A DNA stretch of 64,000 bases from RPQJ01 sp963762315 (GTDB taxonomy: Bacteria > Pseudomonadota > Gammaproteobacteria > Steroidobacterales > Steroidobacteraceae): the NCBI GenBank assembly GCA_963762315.1, contig CAVXKO010000006.1:248001-312000 (forward strand). Direction: 5' to 3'. Positions within the stretch are counted from its first letter, which is position 1. Each line of letters starts with the position of its first letter. The translations under genes and the position numbers were made by a program. Under the pieces are notes generated by a model. That model did not search any database. It saw only the letters and a list, made by a program, of their open reading frames with translations, and had not been told where the DNA came from. Shown one piece after another: positions 32,322 to 41,297 of this stretch.

Positions 32322-33551
32322 TCAGGGCTTCTTCTGCGTGTAGCGCGAAAGCTCGAGTTTCGCGACGTGATTGCGATGCACTTCGTCCGGACCGTCCGCG
32401 ATGCGTAGCGTGCGCGACATCGCGTAGGCCCAGCCGAGCCCGAAGTCGTCCGTCACGCCGGCGCCGCCGAACAGCTGGATCGCCTGGTCGATGACCTCGC
32501 AGGCCACGTTCGGCGCGACGACCTTGATCATCGCGATTTCCTTCTGCGCGACCTTGTTGCCGGCCGTGTCCATCTTCCAGGCCGCGTTGAGCACCAGGAA
32601 GCGCGCCTGGTCGATCTTCATGCGCGCCTCGGCGATGCGCTCGCGCCAGACGCCCTGCTCGGCAAGGGTCTTGTGGAACGCCACGCGCGTCGTCGCGCGC
32701 TTGCACATCTCCTCGAGCACGCGTTCGGAAAGCCCGATGAGGCGCATGCAGTGATGGATGCGGCCCGGGCCGAGCCGGCCCTGGGCGATCTCGAAGCCGC
32801 GGCCTTCGCCGAGCAGCAGGTTCTTGACGGGCACGCGCACGTCCTTGAAATCGAGCTCGGGGTGGCCGTGCGGCTCGTCGAGGTAGCCGAACACCGGCAC
32901 GTGCCGATGCACCTTCACTCCCGGCGTGTCCATCGGCACCAGGATCATCGACTGCTGCCTGTGGATGTTCGGGTTCTGCGGATCGGTCTTACCCATGAAG
33001 ATCAGGATCTTGCAGCGCGGATCCGCGGCGCCCGACGTCCACCACTTGCGGGCATTGATCACGTAGTGGTCGCCGTCGTGCTCGATGCGCGCGGAGATGT
33101 TGGTCGCGTCCGACGAAGCCACGGCCGGCTCCGTCATGGCGAAGCCTGACCGGATCGTCCCCTCGAGCAACGGCTCCAGCCACTGGCGCTTCTGCTCGGC
33201 GTTGCCGTAGCGCTCGAGCACTTCCATGTTGCCGGTGTCCGGCGCCGAGCAATTGAACACCTCGGGCGCAATGTGCGAGCGTCCCATGATCTCGCAGAGC
33301 GGCGCGTACTCGAGGTTGGTCAGTCCTGCGCCGCGCTCCGATTCCGGCAGGAACAGGTTCCAGAGGCCCTGGGCACGGGCCTTGGCCTTGAGCTCGTCCA
33401 TGACCTTCGTCGGGATCCACGCATCGCCCTTGTCCCGGTTCGCCGCCACCTCGGCGAAGAACCGCGCCTCGTTGGGATAAATGTGCTCGTCCATGAAGGC
33501 GCCGACGCGCCGCTGCAGGTCCTGCACTTTCTCGGAGTAGCCGAAGTCCAT
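32322..33551 (-). CDS. Acyl-CoA dehydrogenase
   Basis: 409 residues, a complete three-domain acyl-CoA dehydrogenase. FAD-binding blocks FAMTEPAVASSDATN and YVINARKWWTSGA are typical of the ACAD10/11-like and medium/long-chain branch. The C-terminal helical domain has VIDQAIQLFGGAGV and RTLRIADGPDEVH. It oxidises an acyl-CoA to the 2-enoyl-CoA and passes electrons to ETF. It lies directly behind a phosphotransferase of the kind fused to the N-terminus of human ACAD10/11; in bacteria the two are separate adjacent genes, as here. Confidence 0.92.
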   Translation of the reverse strand: MDFGYSEKVQDLQRRVGAFMDEHIYPNEARFFAEVAANRDKGDAWIPTKVMDELKAKARAQGLWNLFLPESERGAGLTNLEYAPLCEIMGRSHIAPEVFNCSAPDTGNMEVLERYGNAEQKRQWLEPLLEGTIRSGFAMTEPAVASSDATNISARIEHDGDHYVINARKWWTSGAADPRCKILIFMGKTDPQNPNIHRQQSMILVPMDTPGVKVHRHVPVFGYLDEPHGHPELDFKDVRVPVKNLLLGEGRGFEIAQGRLGPGRIHHCMRLIGLSERVLEEMCKRATTRVAFHKTLAEQGVWRERIAEARMKIDQARFLVLNAAWKMDTAGNKVAQKEIAMIKVVAPNVACEVIDQAIQLFGGAGVTDDFGLGWAYAMSRTLRIADGPDEVHRNHVAKLELSRYTQKKP

Positions 33552-33561
33552 CGTAGTCTCC

Positions 33562-34626
33562 TCAGGAAGTCTTCAGGCGCTCGACCTGGCCCCAGGCGAG
33601 CTCGGCGAGCGGACGCGCGGCACGACCGGTCTTCTCGGCCTCCGCGCTCGAGGCATTGCCCTGCAACGCGCGGGCCATGACGCCCTGCGCGATGGCGGCG
33701 ATGCGGAACAGGTTGTAGGCGATGTAGTACTCCCAGTCGCGCCCGGGGATCGACGCACGGCCGGTGCGCCGGCAGTACAGGTCGAGGTATTCGCGCTCGG
33801 TGGGAATGCCGAGACCGGCGAAATCGGTCCCCGCCAGCCCGCGGAACACGCCGGGCGGAATCCGCCACACCATGCAGTGATACGCGAAATCGGCGAGCGG
33901 GTGCCCGAGCGTCGACAGCTCCCAGTCGAGCACCGCGACGACGCGCGGCTCGGTTGGATGAAAAATCACGTTGTCGATGCGGTAGTCGCCGTGGACGATG
34001 CGCGTCTCGTCGCCCGCCGGAATGTTGGCGGGCAGCCAGGCGATGAGGTTGTCCATCGCCTCGATCTTCTCGGTTTCCGAGGCGACGTACTGCTTGCTCC
34101 AGCGCGCGACCTGGCGCGATATGTACTCGCCCGCCTTGCCGAAGTCCCCGAGACCGACGGCCACCGGATCGACGCTGTGCAGTGCCGCGATGACGCGATT
34201 GATTTCCTCGTGGATGGCGCGACGCTCGGTCGGTTTCATGCCGGGCAATTGCGGGTCCCAGAAGACGCGCCCAGCCACGTAATCCATCAGGTAGAAGGCC
34301 GTGCCGATGACCGTCTCGTCCTCGCACAGCGCGAACGTGCGCGGCACGGGCACGTCGCTGCCCGCCAGTGCACTGATCACGCGGTACTCACGCTCCACTG
34401 CGTGCGCCGAGGGCAACAGCTTGCCGGGCGGCTTGCGTCGGAGCACGTACCGCGCCTGACCGGCGGTGATGAGATAGGTCGGATTCGACTGCCCGCCCTT
34501 GAACTGCGCCACCTGCACCTCGGCTGCATCGGGCTGCACGTTCACGCGCAGCCACGCTGCGAACCGTTCGACGTCAAAGGCATGCTGCGGAGCGACCGGG
34601 CGCGTGGTGGGAGACAGGTCAGTCAT
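33562..34626 (-). CDS. APH/ChoK-family phosphotransferase (ACAD10/11 N-domain type)
   Basis: 354 residues with the aminoglycoside phosphotransferase-like kinase fold. The N-terminal lobe has QFKGGQSNPTYLI and YVLRRKPPGKLLPSAHAVERE; the catalytic loop is VHGDYRIDNVIFHP, the metal-binding Asp is in VLDWELSTLGHPLAD. Proteins of this subgroup adjoin acyl-CoA dehydrogenases. In ACAD10/11 the kinase domain phosphorylates 4-hydroxyacyl-CoA so that the hydroxyl can be eliminated; the same role is plausible but inferred here. It is not expected to confer aminoglycoside resistance. The start at ATG 34626 fits the conserved N-terminus. Confidence 0.85.
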   Translation of the reverse strand: MTDLSPTTRPVAPQHAFDVERFAAWLRVNVQPDAAEVQVAQFKGGQSNPTYLITAGQARYVLRRKPPGKLLPSAHAVEREYRVISALAGSDVPVPRTFALCEDETVIGTAFYLMDYVAGRVFWDPQLPGMKPTERRAIHEEINRVIAALHSVDPVAVGLGDFGKAGEYISRQVARWSKQYVASETEKIEAMDNLIAWLPANIPAGDETRIVHGDYRIDNVIFHPTEPRVVAVLDWELSTLGHPLADFAYHCMVWRIPPGVFRGLAGTDFAGLGIPTEREYLDLYCRRTGRASIPGRDWEYYIAYNLFRIAAIAQGVMARALQGNASSAEAEKTGRAARPLAELAWGQVERLKTS

Positions 34627-34649
34627 CGGCAACGGACTCCAGGGGAGAC

Positions 34650-35426
34650 TCAGGACTTTGGACGCTTGCCCTGGCCGTGGCCAGCACGCCTGCGAGGCGC
34701 GAACCAGGCGGTCGGGAGAACCTTCAGCAGCGGGCCGGCCAGGCTCCAGGGCAGCACGGGCACGGTTCGAAAGCCAACCTGCCGCTCGATCATGCTCGCC
34801 ATCAGCGCCCCGCCCTTCGCCGCGGGGATCACGAAAGGCCGGCTTCCGAGCCCGCGGTTGATCTCCGTGTCGATGAAGCCCGGCGACAACTCGGTCACGA
34901 CGATCGGTTCGCCGCGCACCTCGGCACGGAGCGACTGCAGGTAACGGTGCAGTCCGGCCTTGGAGGCGCTGTAGGCGCCGAACCCGGACAGCCCGCGCCA
35001 GGCGGCCATCGAAGTGACGCCGACCACCTGGCCACCGCCTTGCCTGCGCAGGATCGGCACCGCGGCCTCGATCGTGGCGATGGCGCCGAGCAGGTTGATC
35101 TCGAGCGTCTGCCGCACCTGCGGGAATTTTCCCTTGCCGACCGGTGTGACGGCCGCCACGCCGGCATTGGCCACGACGATATCGAGGCGGCCGAATTCGC
35201 TCGCCGCGCGCTCGAGCGCGGGTTGCACGGCGGCGAAATCCGCAACGTCGAGTTCGATGGGCAGCACACGCGCGGCGCCGGCCGCGGTGAGCCGCGCCGC
35301 CAGCGCCTCGAGCTTGTCGAGCCGGCGCGCCGCGACGGCGACCGCGTAGCCGCGCTTCGCGAACTCGAGTGACACGGCCTCGCCGATACCCGCCGATGCG
35401 CCCGTGATGAAAATGGATCGCGGCAT
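34650..35426 (-). CDS. Short-chain dehydrogenase/reductase
   Basis: 258 residues. TGASAGIGEAV cofactor motif, Arg-rich beta 2 end (VAVAARRLDKL), suggesting NADP(H), ANAGVA, Ser in VTSMAAWRGL and YSASK with catalytic Tyr/Lys. The C-terminal region is hydrophobic (VPVLPWSLAGPLLKVLP) and ends with a short basic tail. It lies between the kinase and the larger acyl-CoA dehydrogenase in the same operon. Substrate unknown. Confidence 0.85.
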   Translation of the reverse strand: MPRSIFITGASAGIGEAVSLEFAKRGYAVAVAARRLDKLEALAARLTAAGAARVLPIELDVADFAAVQPALERAASEFGRLDIVVANAGVAAVTPVGKGKFPQVRQTLEINLLGAIATIEAAVPILRRQGGGQVVGVTSMAAWRGLSGFGAYSASKAGLHRYLQSLRAEVRGEPIVVTELSPGFIDTEINRGLGSRPFVIPAAKGGALMASMIERQVGFRTVPVLPWSLAGPLLKVLPTAWFAPRRRAGHGQGKRPKS

Positions 35427-35444
35427 GCGTGGCTCGTCGAATCC

Positions 35445-37256
35445 TCAGAACCAGTCGTCCTGCATCGACAACGTCGTCGTGTCGAGGCGGGCAAGCAGAT
35501 CGAGTTGCGGGTGGATGCGCGGCAATTCGTAGCGGAAGAAATACTGTGCCGCCCGGCGCTTGCCGTCGTAGAACGCGCCAGATCTGCCGTGCGCTGCGCA
35601 GGCCTGCTCGAGCCAGACCCAGGCGACGACGGCGTGGCCGAACGCTTCGAGATAGATCGATGCGTTGGCGAGCGCGAGTGCCGGATCGCCTGATGCGTGC
35701 AGGCCGCGGGTGGTCTCGGCGATGCGCCCGACGGCATGCTCGAGGGCTGCCGCGTGATCCGCAAGAGCCGAGTCGCCCGAAGCCCTCGCCCGGGCAATGG
35801 TCGCCCGCAAGACCCTGGCCAGTTCGGCGAAGGCCGCACCACCGTTCATGGTCACCTTGCGGCCGAGCAGGTCGAGCCCCTGGATGCCGTGCGTACCCTC
35901 GTGGATCGGGTTGAGCCGGTTGTCGCGGTAGAACTGTTCGACCGGGTAGTCGCGCGTGTAGCCGTAGCCGCCGTGCACCTGGATGGCCAGGTCGTTGGCT
36001 GCGAGGCACCACTGCGATGGCCATGATTTCGCGATGGGCGTCAGGATCTCGAGTAGCAAGTGGGCGGCCGCCCGCGCATCCGCCGATTCGGCCGTGTGTT
36101 CTTCGTCGACGAGACGCGCGCAATACAGCGTGAGCGCGAGGCCGCCCTCGGCATAGGCCTTCTGCGCGAGCAGCATGCGACGCACGTCGGCGTGCTCGAT
36201 GATCGGAACCTGGGGCGACGACGGGTCCTTCGCGCCGAGCGACCGGCCCTGCGGCCGGTTGCGAGCGTACTCCAGGGATTCGAGATACCCCGCGTACCCG
36301 AGTGCCACGGCGCCGAGCCCGACCGTGATGCGCGCCTCGTTCATCATGTGGAACATGTATGGGAGGCCCTGGTTCGGCTGGCCCACCAGGTAGCCGATCG
36401 CGCCGGCACGCCCCTCGGGCTTGCGCCGGCCTTCACCGAAATTCAGCAGCGTGTTGACCGTACCGCGATACCCCATCTTGTGGTTGAGGCCGGCGAGCGA
36501 GACGTCGTTGCGCTCGCCGACCTCGCCTTCCGGCGAGACGACGCTTCGCGGCACGATGAACAGCGAAATGCCCTTCACGCCGGGCGGGCTGCCCGGGATG
36601 CGCGCCAGCACCAGGTGCACGATGTTTTCGCAGATCTCGTGTTCACCGCCGGAGATCCACATCTTGTTGCCGGACAGCCGGAAGCGAGGGCCGAGCGGCG
36701 AGTCGCCATCGGGCTCGGCGCGCGTGACGACGTCGGCGAGCGAGGAACCGGCCTGCGGCTCCGAGAGGCACATCGTGCCGGTGAACCGCCCGGCCAGCAT
36801 CGGCCTCACGAAAGCGTCGATCTGCGCCTTGGAGCCATGCGCCAGGAGCAGGTTCGCGTTGCCCACCGTCAGCATCGAGTAGCCGGCGGTCGCCACGTTC
36901 GCCGCGGCAAAGTAGGCGAAACACGCCTTGTCCACCGAGTGCGGCAACTGCATGCCGCCGAAGTCGTAGTCATGGGTCGCCGAGAGCAGGCCCGCCTCGG
37001 CGTAGGCCCGCACTGCCTCAGGCACTTCCGGGATCACCGTGACGCGCTCACCGTCGAACTCGGGTTCGTGCGTATCCGACTTGCGCCGGTGCGGCAGGTA
37101 GCGCTCGGTGGCGAGCCGCTCGGCGGTGTCGAGGGTTGCGTCGAAGGTCTCGCGGCTGTGGTCCGCGAACCGCGGCCGGTCGCAGAACGAGGGGACGTCG
37201 AGCCATTCGTAAAGCAGGAACTCGAGGTCGCGCCGGGAAATCAGTCGGGAGGCCAT
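35445..37256 (-). CDS. Acyl-CoA dehydrogenase, large form with C-terminal extension
   Basis: About 603 residues, longer than the ~380-400 of classic acyl-CoA dehydrogenases and like the FadE5/AidB-related branch with an extra C-terminal domain. FAD/substrate blocks TGTMCLSEPQAGSSLADV and FRLSGNKMWISGGEHE, the hinge YLESLEYARNRPQGR, and NDLAIQVHGGYGYTRDYPVEQFYRDNR with the region that normally carries the catalytic Glu. ATGs occur at 37292, 37277 and 37256; none has a convincing Shine-Dalgarno sequence, and 37256 is nearest the conserved N-terminus. It is the promoter-proximal gene of a five-gene minus-strand operon, divergent from a LysR regulator. Confidence 0.88.
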   Translation of the reverse strand: MASRLISRRDLEFLLYEWLDVPSFCDRPRFADHSRETFDATLDTAERLATERYLPHRRKSDTHEPEFDGERVTVIPEVPEAVRAYAEAGLLSATHDYDFGGMQLPHSVDKACFAYFAAANVATAGYSMLTVGNANLLLAHGSKAQIDAFVRPMLAGRFTGTMCLSEPQAGSSLADVVTRAEPDGDSPLGPRFRLSGNKMWISGGEHEICENIVHLVLARIPGSPPGVKGISLFIVPRSVVSPEGEVGERNDVSLAGLNHKMGYRGTVNTLLNFGEGRRKPEGRAGAIGYLVGQPNQGLPYMFHMMNEARITVGLGAVALGYAGYLESLEYARNRPQGRSLGAKDPSSPQVPIIEHADVRRMLLAQKAYAEGGLALTLYCARLVDEEHTAESADARAAAHLLLEILTPIAKSWPSQWCLAANDLAIQVHGGYGYTRDYPVEQFYRDNRLNPIHEGTHGIQGLDLLGRKVTMNGGAAFAELARVLRATIARARASGDSALADHAAALEHAVGRIAETTRGLHASGDPALALANASIYLEAFGHAVVAWVWLEQACAAHGRSGAFYDGKRRAAQYFFRYELPRIHPQLDLLARLDTTTLSMQDDWF

Positions 37257-37297
37257 CCGGGCATCATACCGGCTCATGCGCTTGCGCCGCATTCCAG

Positions 37298-37324
37298 CTG
37301 TCCGGACTGTCCGGTCTGTGCAGC
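37298..37324. promoter_or_regulatory. Three 9-bp direct repeats in the divergent LysR/acyl-CoA dehydrogenase promoter
   Basis: Units CTGTCCGGA, CTGTCCGGT and CTGTGCAGC follow each other without spacing between the LysR gene (starts 37352) and the acyl-CoA dehydrogenase operon (starts near 37256). Regular 9-10 bp spacing puts each unit on nearly the same helix face. A binding site for the adjacent LysR protein is a reasonable inference. Confidence 0.4.
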
Positions 37325-37351
37325 CGCCCTGCCGTCTGCTAGGTTCCCATC

Positions 37352-38386
37352 ATGGCGAAGACACCGAGCCTGCTCGACATCCTGTCGCTCATTCCGGCCG
37401 GCGACCTCGCGCGGGCAGCCAAGGCCCTCGGACTGGGGCCGGACGCCCTCAAGAAGCGTGTGGAAACGCTCGAATCGACCCTTGGATTCAAGCTGATGGA
37501 CACGGCCGCCAAGGCCCTCAAGCCTGGCGAAGCCGGACGCCTGGTCATCGATCATGCCAGCCGGATCTTCTCGCAGGCCCGCGACCTGACCCGGGATCTC
37601 GAGGAACTGGCGGGACTGCAGTCCCCCGAACTGCACTTCGGCACCGACATGTTCGCCGCGGAACTGCCCCTCGGCGCGGCACTCGGGCGCATGGCGTCAG
37701 CGAATTCCCGCCTGCGCGTGCACACGGTGCTCGGGGACTTCGAGAATCTGTCCAGGGACGTGATGGCGAACAGGCTCGAGTTCGCCATTGCCGACACGGC
37801 GGCCGCCGAGCGCCACCCGACGCGGCTCGCCATCGAACCGGTCGCCGAGCACCGCGTGTTCTTCTTCGTGCGCGAAGGCCACCCGCTCACCTCCGCCAAG
37901 GAGTTCTCCCTGGAGACCATCCTGGTCTTCCCGCTGGTCGCGCCGCGGCTCCCGCAGCGGATCGCCGTGCACGTGTCGAAGTCCGTGCCGAATGCCAAGG
38001 TGGACCGCGACACCGGCGATCTCACGCCGGGCGTGATGCTCGATTCGTTCGCGGTCGCGCGCAACGTCGTACTGAGCGGGGACGCCATCGGCATCGCCCC
38101 TCTGTCCGCCATCGAGGCCGACGTGAGAGCCAAGCGGCTGGCGCTGATCCGCTACGACGCGCCATGGATGCACCTGAGCTATGGCCTGTTCTATCCGCGC
38201 AAGCGCGCGCTCTCACGCGTCGCGCAGCTCTTCGTCACGCAATTGCGGCAGGTCGAGTCGGCGATCCAGGCAAGCGAACAGCGCTCCCTCGCCCGGCTGA
38301 ACATGCGCAGGCGCACGCGCAAGTCGGCGCGCAACCGCACCGCGCCGGCCACGGCAAAGCCGCGGACCGCGAAAAAGCGCAGATAA
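37352..38386 (+). CDS. LysR-type transcriptional regulator with basic C-terminal tail
   Basis: 344 residues. The N-terminal winged helix-turn-helix (DLARAAKALGLGPDALKKRVETLE) is somewhat diverged from the LysR consensus; residues ~90-300 form the periplasmic-binding-like effector domain (LHFGTDMFAAELPLGAAL ... LSGDAIGIAPLSAIEAD). The last ~35 residues are an Arg/Lys/Ala-rich tail (MRRRTRKSARNRTAPATAK), absent from ordinary LysR proteins. Divergent from the acyl-CoA dehydrogenase operon, which is its likely target; the ligand is unknown, possibly an acyl-CoA or acid. Confidence 0.8.
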   Translation: MAKTPSLLDILSLIPAGDLARAAKALGLGPDALKKRVETLESTLGFKLMDTAAKALKPGEAGRLVIDHASRIFSQARDLTRDLEELAGLQSPELHFGTDMFAAELPLGAALGRMASANSRLRVHTVLGDFENLSRDVMANRLEFAIADTAAAERHPTRLAIEPVAEHRVFFFVREGHPLTSAKEFSLETILVFPLVAPRLPQRIAVHVSKSVPNAKVDRDTGDLTPGVMLDSFAVARNVVLSGDAIGIAPLSAIEADVRAKRLALIRYDAPWMHLSYGLFYPRKRALSRVAQLFVTQLRQVESAIQASEQRSLARLNMRRRTRKSARNRTAPATAKPRTAKKRR

Positions 38387-38398
38387 AGCGCAGATGAC

Positions 38399-39838
38399 GT
38401 GAAGCGCGTCCTGCTTTCGTTTCTTGCCGTCGCGGCAGTGGCCGTCGCGGCAGTGGCCGCCGCGGGCGCCGTTGCCGCCGCCGCGCAACCGCGCACCATG
38501 CGGATCGATTACTTCCATACCAGCGGGCGCGGCGCCGAAGTGTTCGCCGTCGACGCGATCCGTATCGAACCGTTGCCGTGGCCCGGAAACCTCGCGCGCA
38601 CGGCCGACGACCTGAACCTCGGCGGCTACCGTTTCGAGGTTCGCGACCTGAAGGGCGCGCTGCTCTACTCGCGCGGCTACTCCTCGATCTACGCCGAGTG
38701 GGTGACCACGCCCGAAGCGGCAAGTTCGTCACGCACCTTCCACGAGTCGCTCCGGTTCCCGGTACCGGCAGGTCCGGCGGCCGTCACAGTCTTCAAACGC
38801 GATGCGCAGCAGGTGTTCCAGCCGGTCTGGACGGCGACCGTGGATCCGGCGGACATGTTCGTCGATCGCACGGCGCCGCCCGCGCAGCATCTCATCGAGA
38901 TCGAGCGCCATGGCGAGCCCGCCGACAAGGTGGACTTGCTCCTGCTCGGGGACGGGTACACGGCCGCGGAATGCGGCCCGAAGTTTGCGCACGACGCCCG
39001 CCGCCTGACGGCGCAGTTGTTCAGCCACGAACCGTTTGCTTCACGCCGCCGCGATTTCAATGTCTGGGGCCTGTGCCCGCCCTCCGCCGAGTCGGGCATC
39101 TCCCGCCCGTCCACGGGCATTCAACACCGCACGCCCGTCGGCGCCGCTTACGACGCATTCGGCTCCGAGCGCTACATCCTCACGTTCGACAATCGCGCGC
39201 TGCGCGACGTGGCGGCCTGGGCGCCGTACGAGATGCTGGAGATCCTCGCGAACGGCAAGACTTACGGCGGCGGCGGCATCTACGGCGCCTTCGCGACCGT
39301 CGCCGTCGACAGCGCCTGGGCCGATTACATTTTCGTGCACGAATTCGGCCACCATTTCGCAGCGCTCGCCGACGAGTACTACACCTCGCCGGTGGCGTAC
39401 GCGCCGGCCACGAGGATCGTCGAACCCTGGGAACCGAACGTCACGGCGCTGCTCGACCGCGAACACGTGAAGTGGCGGCAGCTGATGGCGGCCAGCACAC
39501 CGGTGCCCACGCCGTGGCCGAAGGCCGACTTCGAGCAGCACCAGCGCGACTTCCAGGCGCGCCGCAAGCAGATCCGCGCCGAGCGGCGCCCCGAAACCGA
39601 CATGGATGCGCTGTTTCGCGAAGAACAGGCCTACACGACCTCGCTGTTCCGCTCGGCCGAGCACGCGCATGCGGTGGGCGCTTTCCAGGGTGCCAATTAC
39701 GATGCGCAGGCATACTACCGTCCGCAGCTCGACTGCGTGATGTTCACTCGCGACGACGTGCCGTTCTGTCGCGTGTGCCAGGCAGCGATCGAGCGCGTCA
39801 TCGACCTGTACTCCGGGGCGCCGCCGGCTCGTCGCTGA
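38399..39838 (+). CDS. Secreted M64-family metallopeptidase
   Basis: 479 residues. A strong signal peptide (VLLSFLAVAAVAVAAVAAAGAVAAAA) precedes an N-terminal beta domain. The catalytic domain shows LLLLGDGYTAAE (about 180) and the zinc motif HEFGHHFAALADEYY (about 315-330), both characteristic of IgA-peptidase M64 relatives. A C-terminal CVMFTRDDVPFCRVCQAAIE has four Cys that could form disulphides. Start is GTG 38399, twelve bases after the LysR stop; no good Shine-Dalgarno sequence. The substrate is unknown. Confidence 0.85.
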   Translation: MKRVLLSFLAVAAVAVAAVAAAGAVAAAAQPRTMRIDYFHTSGRGAEVFAVDAIRIEPLPWPGNLARTADDLNLGGYRFEVRDLKGALLYSRGYSSIYAEWVTTPEAASSSRTFHESLRFPVPAGPAAVTVFKRDAQQVFQPVWTATVDPADMFVDRTAPPAQHLIEIERHGEPADKVDLLLLGDGYTAAECGPKFAHDARRLTAQLFSHEPFASRRRDFNVWGLCPPSAESGISRPSTGIQHRTPVGAAYDAFGSERYILTFDNRALRDVAAWAPYEMLEILANGKTYGGGGIYGAFATVAVDSAWADYIFVHEFGHHFAALADEYYTSPVAYAPATRIVEPWEPNVTALLDREHVKWRQLMAASTPVPTPWPKADFEQHQRDFQARRKQIRAERRPETDMDALFREEQAYTTSLFRSAEHAHAVGAFQGANYDAQAYYRPQLDCVMFTRDDVPFCRVCQAAIERVIDLYSGAPPARR

Positions 39839-39934
39839 TCTGCGGCAGTCGATTCCGGCCTCGTCCATCGTCGTGCTATCTGCCGGAGCGGGAAGGCTGC
39901 TCCCAAAAGAAGATCATTCGCCAGGGGAGACCGC

Positions 39935-40951
39935 ATGTACGACGCCTCGACCATCGCGTTGGCATCGCCGCTGCGGCGGCCGCACGTGGCCCGCCGGTTC
40001 ACGATCGCCATTGCCATCCTGCTGTTGCTTGCCGCCGTAATCATCCTTGCGGTCGTCGGCGGCTCGGGTCCGGACGCTGCGCACGTATTCCTTTCGGCGC
40101 TGGCCCTGTCCACGCTGCTGGCGGCCTTTCCCATCCTGATCCTCTGGTACCTCGATCGGCGCGAGCGTGAATCGCCCTGGTTGTTCGCGGCCGCCTTCCT
40201 CTGGGGCGGGTTGATCGCGACCACGCTCGCCCTCCCCGCGAACACCGCCGTCATCTTCGCCGTCGGGGCCTGGCTGGAAGACAACGCGGCCCTGAAGGAA
40301 ATGCTCGGGCCCGACGCATCCTTGATGATCGGCGCTCCGTTGGCCGCACCGATCGTCGAGGAAGCCACGAAGGGCCTCGGGATCGTGCTGCTCTTCCGGC
40401 TCATGCGCGCGGAGTTCGACAACGTTCGCGACGGATTCATCTACGGCGCACTGGTAGGAGCGGGCTTCAACTGGTTCGAGTCGGCGCTCTACGTGCAGCA
40501 GAACTTCGTGCAGTTCGGCGAAGCCTCGTACGGATTCCAGCTCGGCTCGCGCTACGCCTGGCTCGGGCTCGCCGGTCACGCGATGTTCTCGGGCATCTTC
40601 GGCGCGTCGCTGGGTCTTGCGCGCGCTACGCGCAATCGGCTGGTCCGGTACCTCGCACCGCTCGCCGGCTACCTGCTCGCGATGCTTGCACATGCCTGGA
40701 ACAACGCCTTGCCGCTGGTCTTCACCTACGCCGCATCGCAGACCGGCGAGCCGCCCCCGACGGAGAGCGTGGCGCCACCGTCCGTGGGGCTGATGGACGC
40801 GCTCGTTTCTGCGAGCATATCGAACCTCGTGATCTTCCTGCCGTTCGTCGCGCTGCTCGCCTGGATCATCCGGCGCAGCGGCAAGGCAGAGCGCAAGGTG
40901 ATCTGCGAGGAACTCGCCGACGAGGTCGGGCAGTGCGTGACGCCGCGATGA
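39935..40951 (+). CDS. PrsW-family intramembrane protease
   Basis: 338 residues with about eight membrane helices. The two conserved Glu of the PrsW family are in APIVEEATKGLGI, followed by RDGFIYGALVGAGFNWFES and the His of GHAMFSGIFGASLGLA and AHAWNNALP. PrsW proteases cleave anti-sigma factors in Bacillus; no sigma/anti-sigma pair is adjacent here, so the substrate is unknown. GGGGAG lies seven bases before the ATG at 39935, supporting the start. Confidence 0.88.
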   Translation: MYDASTIALASPLRRPHVARRFTIAIAILLLLAAVIILAVVGGSGPDAAHVFLSALALSTLLAAFPILILWYLDRRERESPWLFAAAFLWGGLIATTLALPANTAVIFAVGAWLEDNAALKEMLGPDASLMIGAPLAAPIVEEATKGLGIVLLFRLMRAEFDNVRDGFIYGALVGAGFNWFESALYVQQNFVQFGEASYGFQLGSRYAWLGLAGHAMFSGIFGASLGLARATRNRLVRYLAPLAGYLLAMLAHAWNNALPLVFTYAASQTGEPPPTESVAPPSVGLMDALVSASISNLVIFLPFVALLAWIIRRSGKAERKVICEELADEVGQCVTPR

Positions 40952-40961
40952 ATACGCGGCG

Positions 40962-41162
40962 ATGCAGGCCGATCGCACGTACCGCACCCGGCGCATCGAC
41001 GGCCGCAACCGCAAGGTCTCCTCGGCGATCGTGAACTGCCAGAACGAGCTGGCCTTCCGCAAGCGTCGCCTGCGTGACCGGGGCTTCGACCCGGCGACTG
41101 ACCCGGTCGTGGCGACGCTCCGGGCGCAGATTTCAGCGTTGCGGCATCGAGTCACCGCCTGA
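40962..41162 (+). CDS. Small basic protein of unknown function
   Basis: 66 residues, mainly helical and strongly basic (YRTRRIDGRNRKVSSAIVN, then FRKRRLRDRGFDPATDP). It begins ten bases after prsW, so it may be co-transcribed. No recognised domain and no strong Shine-Dalgarno sequence. Moderate doubt that it is real. Confidence 0.4.
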   Translation: MQADRTYRTRRIDGRNRKVSSAIVNCQNELAFRKRRLRDRGFDPATDPVVATLRAQISALRHRVTA

Positions 41163-41297
41163 GACGCGGCTGCGCGACGCCTCTTCCGAAACTACGTATT
41201 TTGCTTTGGTGCGTCCGGGCGTGAACTAGACTCAATCCCGGTGGCCTGCGTTCGCGCCGGCCGCCGCATGCGAAGCCTGACTCATACTGGAGCCAAC

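Noticed and set aside
33562..34626. Aminoglycoside resistance gene
   Set aside because: The APH fold is present, but the sequence belongs to the subgroup adjoining acyl-CoA dehydrogenases, and its neighbours are all acyl-CoA enzymes.
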